From Armatimonadota bacterium (GTDB lineage Bacteria > Armatimonadota > JAAZEB01): a DNA stretch of 13,322 nt. The stretch covers positions 1-13,322 of the forward strand of contig DUUU01000081.1 in assembly GCA_012841485.1 (NCBI GenBank). The letters are read 5' to 3'. Below, piece by piece: positions 1 through 7,106 of this stretch. The notes under the pieces were generated by a model. It was given only the letters and a program-made list of their open reading frames with translations. It searched no databases and was not told the origin of the DNA. The translations under genes and the position numbers were made by a program. Numbering within the stretch: the stretch's first letter is position 1; each line of letters starts with the position of its first letter.

Positions 1-1
1 C

Positions 2-370
2 GTGACGTGCGTGGTGGTCAAGGCCGCGCCCGGGAGCGCCCTCGTCGCCGGCTCGCGCCTGACGTGTGATGTGAACGTTCGCTGCACGAAGGATGGCCTC
101 GCCTGGAGCGTGCTTCACCGGGGAGAGACGCGCACTCTCGAGTCGGGCACCATTCCATTGGCGCAGCTCAAGCCCGCCCGGACAGGCCACCTGCGCGTGG
201 TGGTTGATCGCGTGGCGACGCCCTTTGCCGCCGCTTCCCCGGGCGAGCAGCGGTATACTCTCTACCAGAAGAGCGATTGGGACTACCAGGTGGCCCTGGT
301 CGCATCCCCGAAGCCGGCTTCGAACCAACCGGTGCGCACCGAGCTCCTCGTCGCCCCGAGGGGGCGCTAG
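2..370 (+). CDS. Unrecognised protein, probably the C-terminal part of a gene that begins upstream
   Basis: An open frame runs from the first bases of the window to a TAG at 368-370. A GTG codon sits at position 2, but no upstream sequence is visible, so the real start is probably outside the window. The 122 visible residues alternate hydrophobic and polar positions as in a beta-rich domain (for example LRVVVDRVATPFAA and YQVALVASP), with a Trp-Asp-Tyr near residue 92. I recognise no family. A C-terminal extracytoplasmic beta domain is possible, but no signal peptide can be seen. It is followed by a hairpin that may end its transcript. Confidence 0.45.
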   Translation: MTCVVVKAAPGSALVAGSRLTCDVNVRCTKDGLAWSVLHRGETRTLESGTIPLAQLKPARTGHLRVVVDRVATPFAAASPGEQRYTLYQKSDWDYQVALVASPKPASNQPVRTELLVAPRGR

Positions 371-397
371 CCCTCCTACGGCCAGCCCGCAACGCGA

Positions 398-422
398 GAG
401 GCACCTCCAACGCCGGTGCCTC
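398..422 (+). terminator. Possible hairpin terminator after the first gene
   Basis: A perfect 8-bp stem, GAGGCACC (398-405) with GGTGCCTC (415-422), encloses a 9-nt loop 27 bases after the first stop codon. What follows is pyrimidine-rich (CCTCCTCCCGCC) rather than a true T tract, so intrinsic termination would be weak. Confidence 0.4.
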
Positions 423-459
423 CTCCTCCCGCCTCCCTATGCCAAGCAGACATTCAGGT

Positions 460-488
460 TTGACCAGGGGCGCGATGGCGCATAATGT
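460..488 (+). promoter_or_regulatory. Possible sigma-70 promoter for the small membrane protein
   Basis: TTGACC at 460-465 lies upstream of CATAAT (481-486, 15-bp spacing) or TAATGT (483-488, 17-bp spacing). The spacing is ambiguous and the site is weaker than the four promoters called elsewhere in the window. Transcription would enter the 641-844 ORF after a leader of about 150 nt. The remainder of 371-640 shows no convincing gene. Confidence 0.3.
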
Positions 489-640
489 AGAGGGGGGTAA
501 GGAACACAAGCCGCAAGAGCTGGATCCGGGGGAGCATGGAGGGGGCCGTGAGGGCACGAGGGAGCGGGCGAAGGCGATCACGGCGGATGGTGCGCCGGCC
601 TGCGCCGGCTCGCCAGGCGCGACGCTCTGAGGAGCTGGTG

Positions 641-844
641 TTGGTGAGCCACGCCACCTTCATCATCGGCACGACAACCGCGCTGTTGGCAGGCCTCTTG
701 CTCGGACTGGTCTGGGGTGCCCGCCTGAGTCAGGAACGGCGCAGCGTGCGCGCCCGGCCCGGGATCGCGGCCGCTCCCTTGACGAGGGGGGCGCAGCCGG
801 GTATAATCTGGACATGCTCGCAAGGAACTGCACGCGGAACGTGA
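641..844 (+). CDS. Small single-pass membrane protein of unknown function
   Basis: A short ORF begins at TTG 641 or GTG 644, behind a good GAGGAG ribosome-binding site at 629-634. The product is about 67 residues. After a short polar start it has one clear hydrophobic helix (FIIGTTTALLAGLLLGLVWG, about residues 7-26) and then a basic, polar tail beginning ARLSQERR. The frame is also open upstream to an ATG at 536, but the Arg-rich sequence it adds looks non-coding. The last 31 bases overlap the start of the DUF192 gene in another frame, and the 3' end carries that gene's promoter. No family is recognised. The helix and the ribosome-binding site are the only support. Confidence 0.4.
   Translation: MVSHATFIIGTTTALLAGLLLGLVWGARLSQERRSVRARPGIAAAPLTRGAQPGIIWTCSQGTARGT
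779..807 (+). promoter_or_regulatory. Near-consensus sigma-70 promoter for the DUF192 gene
   Basis: TTGACG (779-784) and a perfect TATAAT (802-807) are separated by exactly 17 bp. A start 6-8 bases past the -10 element falls at 813-815, and the DUF192 ATG is at 814. There is no Shine-Dalgarno sequence between the -10 box and the ATG. Both facts point to a leaderless transcript. Confidence 0.8.
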
Positions 845-1176
845 TCATTGCCGATGACGTTTGCGTCGCGCGCTCCTGGTGGAGCCGTTTTCGCGGCTTG
901 ATGTTGGTGCCGATGCTCGCTGCCGGGAAGGGCCTTCTGATCGAACGCTGCCGCTCGATCCACACCCACTTCATGCGCTTTCCCATCGATGCCCTCTTCC
1001 TCGACCGTGACGGCGTTGTGCTGGCCACCGTGGAGGGGATGCGCCCGTGGCGCATCGGCCGCTACTACCCCCGAGCGTGCGCGGTGCTGGAGTTGCCCGC
1101 GGGCACGATCGCTTCGACAGAAACCAGGCCAGGCGACCGCGTCTGCTTCGAGGAAGCAGGCGGGCGTGTGGTTTAG
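814..1176 (+). CDS. DUF192 family protein
   Basis: The 120-residue protein matches the DUF192 family along its whole length. Family features visible in order are the WWSRFRGLM block (22-30), the C-x-SIHTHFMRFPIDALFLD core (46-64), PWR (78-80), and the C-terminal VLELPAGT followed by a PGDRV turn (91-110). The biochemical role of DUF192 is not established. Many members are secreted with a lipid anchor, but this one has no signal peptide and so should be cytoplasmic. The length is normal for the core domain. ATG 814 is chosen because it is the only good start before the conserved region and lies at the predicted transcription start. Confidence 0.88.
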   Translation: MLARNCTRNVIIADDVCVARSWWSRFRGLMLVPMLAAGKGLLIERCRSIHTHFMRFPIDALFLDRDGVVLATVEGMRPWRIGRYYPRACAVLELPAGTIASTETRPGDRVCFEEAGGRVV

Positions 1177-1245
1177 AAGCGCCTCGGAGCGGGTATACCG
1201 GGGACGGTGCGGCGAAGGCATGCCGAACACTCGAGGAGGGTTCCG

Positions 1246-1602
1246 ATGAGCCAAGTCGACCTGCTGATCAACGTGACCCGGGAGGCGGGAGGGATCCCTG
1301 TGATCCGGTTGGAGGGCGAGGTGGACATCTACACCTGTCCTCAGCTCAAGGAGACGATCCTGCGCCTGATCGATGATGGGGAATACCACATCATTATCGA
1401 TATGGAGAAAGTTCCCTACATCGATAGCGCCGGATTGGGGGTGTTAGTGGGAGCGCGCCGGCGCGTCGGGGAGCACGACGGCTCAATCAGTATCGTCAAT
1501 CCGAATCCCTCCGTCTATAAGGTTCTGGAGATCACGCGCCTGACCAAGATTTTTGAAGTGTATCAGGACAAGGAGGGGGCACTGACGGCCCTCGGCAGGT
1601 AA
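1246..1602 (+). CDS. STAS-domain anti-sigma factor antagonist (SpoIIAA/RsbV type)
   Basis: The 118-residue protein is a single STAS domain. It shows the first strand plus GEVDIYTCPQLKETI helix (about 17-38), HIIIDMEKVPYIDSAGLGVLV (48-68) and a C-terminal LTKIFEVY strand and helix. Ser61 in DSAGLG is the position that an RsbW/SpoIIAB-type kinase phosphorylates in this family. The unphosphorylated form captures the anti-sigma factor and releases the sigma factor. The start is fixed by a strong GAGGAGGG at 1233-1240, five bases before the ATG. No partner kinase, phosphatase or sigma factor is in the window, so its regulon cannot be read from context. A weak TATACC at 1194-1199 could be a -10 element, but no convincing -35 accompanies it. 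Confidence 0.92.
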   Translation: MSQVDLLINVTREAGGIPVIRLEGEVDIYTCPQLKETILRLIDDGEYHIIIDMEKVPYIDSAGLGVLVGARRRVGEHDGSISIVNPNPSVYKVLEITRLTKIFEVYQDKEGALTALGR

Positions 1603-1620
1603 TCCTCCCAACCGATGGCG

Positions 1621-1690
1621 GTGAGCGGCGGCGGCAAGGGCGGGCAAACCCAAGGCTCCATCCCCTTGTTCCATGCCTGCGGCCGCTCAC
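1621..1690 (+). other. Long-range inverted repeat in the STAS-nif3 intergenic region
   Basis: GTGAGCGGC (1621-1629) and GCCGCTCAC (1682-1690) form a perfect 9-bp stem. A nested 6-bp stem, CAAGGG (1635-1640) with CCCTTG (1663-1668), sits inside it. The structure lies between the STAS stop and the ATG of the Nif3-like gene. There is no T tract, so a leader structure or processing site is as likely as a terminator. Confidence 0.4.
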
Positions 1691-1711
1691 GATGCCCCTG
1701 CAAAGAGAACC

Positions 1712-2818
1712 ATGCGTCTTTCTCACCTCATCACACTCTGCAATCGGATCGCTCCCGAGACGTTGGCCGAGGAGTGGGATCGTGTGGGCCTGCAGTGCGG
1801 TGATCCGGAGGCCGAAGTCTCCAAGCTGCTCCTTTGCCTCGATCTCACCGACGCAGTCCTCGCCGAAGCGCGTGCCCTGGACGCGGAGTGCATCCTCTCG
1901 CACCACCCGCTTCTTTTCCGGCCGGTCTACTCGCTGCGCGAGGATCGCTATCCGGCGCGCCTCCTGGCCGATCTGATCCGCTCAGGCATCGCCGCCTACG
2001 CCATGCACACGAATCTCGACTCGGCGCGTCCGGGCACCAGCGATGCCCTTGCCGAGGCGCTGGGGATCGTCGAGACGGAGCCACTCGTGCCCGCGGCTCG
2101 CCCTACCGAGAGCGCCCACTACAAGCTGGCTGTCTTTGTGCCCGTTCCGGATGCCGACCGCGTTCGGGCGGCTCTGGGCGACGCCGGCGCGGGCGCTTTG
2201 GGCAACTACTCGCATTGTAGCTTCAGTGCGCGCGGCACCGGGTCGTTCCGCCCGATGGAGGGAGCTCGTCCCGCCATCGGGAGCATCGGCACGCAGGAGT
2301 ATGTGCCGGAGGAGAAGATCGAGGTGATCGTTCCGGCAGGCATCCTCCCCCGTGTGCTCGATGCGATGCTGGCGGCGCACCCCTACGAAGAGGTCGCCTA
2401 CGACCTCTATGCGCTGGCGCCGTCACCCACCGACGCCGGCCTGGGCCGCGTCGGTCGGATGGAAACGCCCTGCACCGTGGAGGAGCTGGCCGAACGCGCC
2501 CGGGCATGCCTGCCAACATCCCATGTGACCCTCGTTGGGGATCGCGGCCGCAACGTCGGGCGAGCCGCCGTGTGCGGCGGCTCAGGAGGCGACCTGGTAG
2601 ATGCCGCCGCGGCTGCGGGTGCGGATCTCCTCTTGACGGGCGATGTGAAATACCACCAGGCGCATCATGCCCTCGAACTGGGTGTGGCGATGATCGATGC
2701 CGGCCACTACGGCACCGAGCGCCCGGTGCTGGATCTCCTCGCGCGCCTCCTCCGGGAGCATGCCGGCGACGCGCTGGAGGTGCATCTTTCACGGGTCTGC
2801 ACCGATCCCTTCGCCTGA
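1712..2818 (+). CDS. Nif3/YqfO-like dinuclear metal-centre protein
   Basis: The 368-residue protein is a Nif3-family member of the long (YqfO-like) type. Two halves of the metal-binding domain flank an inserted PII-like module. Visible landmarks are EEWDRVGLQCG (20-30), ILSHHPLLF with metal-ligand His64/His65, MHTNLDSA with Asp103, the inserted domain at about 135-235 ending AHPYEEVAYDLYAL, GDVKYHQAHHALELG (310-324), and DAGHYGTE with His332/Glu336. Family members form ring-shaped hexamers with two metal ions per subunit. GTP cyclohydrolase-type or hydrolase activity has been proposed but the cellular role is unsettled. ATG 1712 fits the family N-terminus (RLSHLITLCNRIAP). ATG 1673 is in frame but would add 13 atypical residues and overlap the upstream hairpin. 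The ribosome-binding site (AAAGAG) is weak. Confidence 0.93.
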   Translation: MRLSHLITLCNRIAPETLAEEWDRVGLQCGDPEAEVSKLLLCLDLTDAVLAEARALDAECILSHHPLLFRPVYSLREDRYPARLLADLIRSGIAAYAMHTNLDSARPGTSDALAEALGIVETEPLVPAARPTESAHYKLAVFVPVPDADRVRAALGDAGAGALGNYSHCSFSARGTGSFRPMEGARPAIGSIGTQEYVPEEKIEVIVPAGILPRVLDAMLAAHPYEEVAYDLYALAPSPTDAGLGRVGRMETPCTVEELAERARACLPTSHVTLVGDRGRNVGRAAVCGGSGGDLVDAAAAAGADLLLTGDVKYHQAHHALELGVAMIDAGHYGTERPVLDLLARLLREHAGDALEVHLSRVCTDPFA

Positions 2819-2835
2819 GCGATCTAGGCCGGCAT

Positions 2836-2886
2836 CGCGGGCGTAGAGGCCCGCGCCCACCACTGCTGAGAAGCAGCGCGGGTTTT
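2836..2886 (+). terminator. Intrinsic terminator after nif3 with a competing upstream hairpin
   Basis: The terminator hairpin pairs CCCGCG (2850-2855) with CGCGGG (2877-2882). It has an inner CTGCT/AGCAG stem (2863-2867/2872-2876) capped by a GAGA tetraloop and is followed directly by TTTT (2883-2886). The same 5' arm can instead pair with CGCGGGC at 2836-2842 to form a 7-bp hairpin, so the two folds exclude each other. Confidence 0.6.
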
Positions 2887-3048
2887 CAGGCCTGCGCGCA
2901 TTGGCCCGGGGACGTATCGCCCGGACGCAAATGCCCGCGTCTCTGTTGGCTTGTGCGCGGTTGACCCGCCAGCAAGGCCCCCGCGCAACGCCCGTGTTCC
3001 CCACCCGGAGAGGGCACCCGCGAGCCCTCGCTCACCGCGCGATCTCGT

Positions 3049-3077
3049 TTGACTCAACGATCCCCCTATGGTATCAT
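3049..3077 (+). promoter_or_regulatory. secA promoter (sigma-70, extended -10)
   Basis: TTGACT (3049-3054) and TATCAT (3072-3077) are 17 bp apart. A TG one base upstream of the -10 box (3069-3070) makes it an extended -10. The predicted transcript starts near 3084 and leaves a leader of about 28 nt containing GAGG at 3100-3103, eight bases before the secA ATG. Confidence 0.75.
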
Positions 3078-3111
3078 AACCGTTGGTATTTTCACCCACG
3101 AGGACCAACCT

Positions 3112-6100
3112 ATGAGCGTTATTACTAATATTGCCAAATTGATGTTTGATGGGAACGAACGCGAGGTGCGCCGTCTCCAGGGCATCGTCGAGCAGGTGAA
3201 CGCGCTCGAATCAGATTTGCTGGCGCTATCAGACGATGAAATCCGCGCGCGCGGACCGATGTTCCGCGAGCGCATCCAGGAGTCGCTGGCAAAGCGTTTG
3301 ACGCCCGAGGAAAGAGCACAGCAGGGGCCCGAGTATTCCGCGGCCCTCCAGGATATTTTGACCGATATGCTCCCCGAGGTGTTTGCCACGGTGCGAGAGG
3401 CCTCGCGCCGTACCCTGGGAGAGGGGCGCCCGCCGACCGATCCACGCGCCATGCGTCACTTCGACGTCCAGATCATGGGTGGCGTGGTTCTGCACCAGGG
3501 ACGCATTGCCGAGATGAAGACGGGTGAGGGAAAGACGCTCGTCGCCACCCTCCCGGTCTGCCTGAATGCCCTGTCGGGGGACGGCGTCCATCTGGCCACG
3601 GTGAACGACTACCTGGCAAAGCGTGACGCGCGTTGGAACGGTCCGATCTACCGAATGCTGGGGCTCAGCGTTGCTGTGGTTCAGTCGGTGCCGCATGAAG
3701 CCGCCTACCTCTACGATCCCGACTACGTCTCGGAAGATCCGACGATGAATCAGTTGCGGCCCATCTCGCGGCGCGAAGCCTACCTGGCAGACATCACCTA
3801 TGGCACGCACGCCGAGTTCGGGTTTGACTATCTGCGTGACAACCTGGAGTTCGACGAGCAGCGCCTGCGCCAACGCCCCCTCAACTTCGCCATTGTGGAC
3901 GAGGTGGACTCGATCCTGGTGGACGAGGCGCGAACGCCGCTGATCATCTCCGGCTTCGCCGAGGAGTCGACCGAGCTCTACACGCGCGTGGACCGGGTGG
4001 TGCGCGCCCTCACCGCGGAGCGCGACTACACCGTGGACGAGAAGCAGCGCACGGCAACCCTCACTGATGAGGGCGTGGCACGCGTGGAGCGCGGCCTCGG
4101 GATCCAGAACATCGCCGATGATATGCGGGTTCTGGGCATCGTGAACGCATCCTTGAAGGCGCACTACGTCTTCCGCAAGGATATTGACTACGTCGTCTAT
4201 CAGCATAAGGATGAGGCCGGGCGCCGCGGCGAGCAAGAGATCGTCATCGTCGATGAGAACACCGGGCGATTGATGTTCGGTCGCCGCTACTCCGAGGGCC
4301 TGCACCAGGCTATCGAGGCCAAGGAGAACGTGCGCGTTCAGCACGAGAGCCAGACGATCGCCACGATCACCTACCAGAACTACTTCCGTATGTACCGCAA
4401 GCTGGCCGGCATGACCGGTACGGCGAAGACGGAAGAGGGCGAGTTCCGGAAGATCTACAACCTCGATGTGGTGCAGATCCCGACCAACCGGCCGCTGCTC
4501 CGCATTGACCACCCCGATGTGGTCTACAAGACCGAGGAGGCGAAGTTCCGGGGCTGCGTGGCCGATATCCTTCAGTGCTTCTGCCGCAAGCAGCCGGTGC
4601 TCGTCGGTACGCGCACCATCGAGGTCTCGGAGCGCCTGGCCGACCGCCTGACGGCGGAAAACCTGCAGATCATGGCCATGATCTGGATCCTGCGCGATCG
4701 CGTTTACGGCGACAAGGCGCTATCCAAGGAAGAGAAGGCCGAAAAGCATGCCTTCCTCAACCGGAAGATCCTCTACCCCGCGGATCGCACGCGTCTCACC
4801 CCTGAGGAGCGGCGCGAGCGCTTCGAGTCGGTGCGCGATCTCTGGCCGATGGCCAAGGAGCTTGAGGTGCCGACCGACGTCCTGGGGGACGAGAACCTGG
4901 ATCGGCTCGCAGGGATCCTGGAGATCCAGAACAAGCGACGCCTGCAGATGGCGCTGACCTACGGCATCCCGTACGCCATCTTGAACGCGAAGTACCACGA
5001 GAAGGAAGCGCAGATCATCGCCGAGGCCGGCCGCGCGGGTGCCGTGACCATCGCGACCAACATGGCCGGGCGCGGTGTGGATATCATCCTGGGTGGCACG
5101 CCGGACCCGAACGCCGATGGCTCCGGCCGGCTCCGCCTGGAGGATATCCGGGATATGACGGCGCTCGCCAAGAAGCTGCACGCGGCCCGTGACCCGCTGA
5201 CGCGCTACCTTCAGGGTCGGTTGAGCGCGGAGACGCGCCAGCTGATGGAGATCGACCTCTACGAAGGCGCGATGGCGCCCTCGGAGAAACTGGAAGCGGC
5301 GCTGGTGGATGAGCTCAATCGGGTGATCCTGGGGCCTTGCATCTATGACTCTCAGCGCTTCCAGCATCTGATGCTCTCGGACGAGGCGCGCGACATGGTG
5401 GTGCATGACGGATCGCTGCCGGCTGAGCAGACGCCTCTGCTGAATCGCCGGCTCCTGGAGAGCGCCTTCCCGCGGGAGATTGCGCGGGCCTACTCGCCTG
5501 CGGAGGCCACTCTCGTCCGCGAGATGGGCGGTCTGCATATCCTCGGCACCGAGCGCCATGAAGCGCGGCGCATTGATAATCAGCTCCGCGGTCGTGCCGG
5601 TCGCCAGGGTGACCCCGGGTCCAGCCGCTTCTATCTCTCGCTCGAGGACGAGCTGTGGCGCCTCTTCGGCGACCGTGGGCACGCCCTGCTTGGGTCGTGG
5701 CCGGAGGAAGAGCCGGTCGAGGCGAAGCTGCTGACCAAGGCGATTGAGCGCGCGCAGAAGAAGGTGGAGGAGCGCAACTTCGGCATCCGCGAGCACACGC
5801 TGAAATACGACGATGTCATGAACGAGCAGCGCCGCGTCATCTACGAGCAGCGCAGGCGCATCCTGCTCGGCGGCCGCGAGTGGAACGGCGTTCACTACCC
5901 GCCGGTCGATCTGCGCGCCAACATCATGGAGTCGGCGCAAGAGCTGATCACGGATGTGGTCAACACGCAGTGCCCATCGGAGGTGGCCCCGAACGAGTGG
6001 GATATCCCTGGGCTCTACCGGTCGCTCCACGATATCTTCGAGGTGTCGCGGTTCCTGCACGAGAGTGATCTCTATGGCAAGGAGCCGAGTGAGCTGATCG

Positions 6101-6561
6101 AGCTGCTCGTGCAGACGGCCGATCGCGTTTACGCCGAGCGCGAGCAGATCTTCACGCCCGAGGTCGTACGCGAGTTGGAGCGCACCATCTTCCTGCATGT
6201 GGTCAACGAGAAGTGGGTGGCGCATCTCGATGCGATGGACTACCTGCGCGAGGGCATTCACCTGCGCGCCTATGCCCAGGTGGATCCGCTGGTGGCCTAC
6301 ACCAAGGAATCGTACGAGATGTGGCAGGCGCTTCAGGCGGATATCCGCCAGGAAGTGGTCCGCTGGGCGTTCTACGCGCGGCCCGCGGTGCAGCCGGTGC
6401 AGCAGCCGAAGTATCAGGTGGTGGAGAGCGGCAGCGCCGACGTCGCGGACGAGCCGCAGTCAAAGACGATCCGCAAGAAGAACGGCAAGATCGGACGCAA
6501 CGATCCTTGCCCGTGCGGCAGCGGCAAGAAATACAAGCACTGCTGCCTCGGCAAGAACTGA
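3112..6561 (+). CDS. secA: Protein translocase ATPase SecA, large form with insertions
   Basis: SecA couples ATP hydrolysis to export of preproteins through SecYEG at the inner face of the membrane. From ATG 3112 (ribosome-binding site GAGG at 3100) it is 1149 residues, against about 900 in E. coli. Landmarks are Walker A MKTGEGKT (135-142), LATVNDYLAKRD (161-172), ITYGTHAEFGFDYLRDN (228-244), VDEVDSILVDEARTPLIISG (262-281), YFRMYRKLAGMTGTA (424-438), LVGTRTIEVSERLA (497-510), VTIATNMAGRGVDIILGG (645-662), LGTERHEARRIDNQLRGRAGRQGD (811-834), and the C-terminal zinc motif CxCx8CC (Cys1133, 1135, 1144, 1145) for SecB/ribosome contact. Extra segments lie at about 191-220, 515-616 and 664-803, the last two interrupting the second nucleotide-binding domain. 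All core motifs are intact. It has its own promoter and terminator and so is probably monocistronic. An in-frame start at 3049 lies on the -35 box and is rejected. Confidence 0.98.
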   Translation: MSVITNIAKLMFDGNEREVRRLQGIVEQVNALESDLLALSDDEIRARGPMFRERIQESLAKRLTPEERAQQGPEYSAALQDILTDMLPEVFATVREASRRTLGEGRPPTDPRAMRHFDVQIMGGVVLHQGRIAEMKTGEGKTLVATLPVCLNALSGDGVHLATVNDYLAKRDARWNGPIYRMLGLSVAVVQSVPHEAAYLYDPDYVSEDPTMNQLRPISRREAYLADITYGTHAEFGFDYLRDNLEFDEQRLRQRPLNFAIVDEVDSILVDEARTPLIISGFAEESTELYTRVDRVVRALTAERDYTVDEKQRTATLTDEGVARVERGLGIQNIADDMRVLGIVNASLKAHYVFRKDIDYVVYQHKDEAGRRGEQEIVIVDENTGRLMFGRRYSEGLHQAIEAKENVRVQHESQTIATITYQNYFRMYRKLAGMTGTAKTEEGEFRKIYNLDVVQIPTNRPLLRIDHPDVVYKTEEAKFRGCVADILQCFCRKQPVLVGTRTIEVSERLADRLTAENLQIMAMIWILRDRVYGDKALSKEEKAEKHAFLNRKILYPADRTRLTPEERRERFESVRDLWPMAKELEVPTDVLGDENLDRLAGILEIQNKRRLQMALTYGIPYAILNAKYHEKEAQIIAEAGRAGAVTIATNMAGRGVDIILGGTPDPNADGSGRLRLEDIRDMTALAKKLHAARDPLTRYLQGRLSAETRQLMEIDLYEGAMAPSEKLEAALVDELNRVILGPCIYDSQRFQHLMLSDEARDMVVHDGSLPAEQTPLLNRRLLESAFPREIARAYSPAEATLVREMGGLHILGTERHEARRIDNQLRGRAGRQGDPGSSRFYLSLEDELWRLFGDRGHALLGSWPEEEPVEAKLLTKAIERAQKKVEERNFGIREHTLKYDDVMNEQRRVIYEQRRRILLGGREWNGVHYPPVDLRANIMESAQELITDVVNTQCPSEVAPNEWDIPGLYRSLHDIFEVSRFLHESDLYGKEPSELIELLVQTADRVYAEREQIFTPEVVRELERTIFLHVVNEKWVAHLDAMDYLREGIHLRAYAQVDPLVAYTKESYEMWQALQADIRQEVVRWAFYARPAVQPVQQPKYQVVESGSADVADEPQSKTIRKKNGKIGRNDPCPCGSGKKYKHCCLGKN

Positions 6562-6565
6562 TCCG

Positions 6566-6596
6566 AGCGAAGGGGTCCGTCCGGGACCCCTTCGCT
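6566..6596 (+). terminator. Intrinsic terminator of secA
   Basis: A perfect 13-bp stem pairs AGCGAAGGGGTCC (6566-6578) with GGACCCCTTCGCT (6584-6596) across a 5-nt loop, starting five bases after the secA stop. The following TCTCTGCTCATT is only moderately T-rich. Confidence 0.8.
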
Positions 6597-6747
6597 TCTC
6601 TGCTCATTGAGGGGCGACCACATGCGACGTCGCCCCGGACGCCGCATGACCTTGCACCCGGTCCCAGGGTGCTGGCCCCAAGATCCCCGTCACTCCCTGG
6701 CTCGCCATTGCCCTGCCCGCCCATTCCGAAAGGCCCCCTCCTCGCGG

Positions 6748-7030
6748 TCTCGCGACCGGGATTCCGAGAGAAGGAAACCAGCTCAATCGCGGGTTGTCGG
6801 ATCGCGTCGGGGTTCTCCGAGAGCGGCACGCGGTCGCTCCCCTTCCCTGGGGCCGGGTGGTCGGAAAGCAGCGGGGCCCGCGCACCCCCATCCGCGTCCG
6901 TCCCCTTCGTCTGCGGTATCGCCGCCGGCGCGGGCGGAGGGCAGTGACGGATCTCGGGGTTCGTAACCTCCCAGGAGAGCGCGGGCAACCGCCCAGATTG
7001 GCCTTCTCTCGGAACCCCAGATCTCGCGAC
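6748..7030. mobile_element. Candidate MITE-like element with terminal inverted repeats and 9-bp flanking repeat
   Basis: Inverted arms at 6758-6774 and 7002-7018 match at 16 of 17 positions, including an unbroken 13-mer, TTCCGAGAGAAGG. Immediately outside both arms the same 9-mer, TCTCGCGAC, occurs in direct orientation (6748-6756 and 7022-7030), as a target-site duplication would. The interior has no credible coding sequence and contains the repeat block at 6835-6938 and another GGGGTTCTCCGAGAG motif (6809-6823). Size and layout fit a non-autonomous element. The margins are slightly asymmetric (1 nt against 3 nt between arm and flanking repeat), and TCGCGA-type words are common in GC-rich DNA, so chance is not excluded. 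No other gene occupies 6597-7037. Confidence 0.4.
6835..6938. repeat. Dispersed intergenic repeat, copy A
   Basis: Three blocks (6835-6862, 6893-6916, 6924-6935) recur in the same order and orientation at 11635-11754. The middle block matches at 20 of 24 positions and all four differences are transitions. The first block shares CCCTGGG followed by CCGGG. It lies inside the MITE-like element. Confidence 0.4.
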
Positions 7031-7037
7031 GCGCTCC

Positions 7038-7067
7038 TTGACAAGCCCATCGACAAGCGCCTATACT
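7038..7067 (+). promoter_or_regulatory. Sigma-70 promoter for the copper-amine-oxidase-N-like gene
   Basis: A perfect TTGACA (7038-7043) is followed after 18 bp by TATACT (7062-7067). The predicted start near 7074 gives a leader of about 33 nt ending in the strong ribosome-binding site AGGGAGGAG (7091-7099). The -35 box begins eight bases after the flanking repeat of the MITE-like element. Confidence 0.75.
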
Positions 7068-7106
7068 ACGGGGGATCGCTCGGTCTGCGGAGGGAGGAGC
7101 CACCCC

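Noticed and set aside
1172..1199. Possible promoter TTTAGA / TATACC before the STAS gene
   Set aside because: Spacing is 16 bp but the -35 match is poor and overlaps the DUF192 stop. The gene may be read from the DUF192 promoter.
3229..6261. Two long minus-strand open frames inside secA (427 and 513 codons)
   Set aside because: Both are antisense to a fully conserved SecA and have no recognisable domain.
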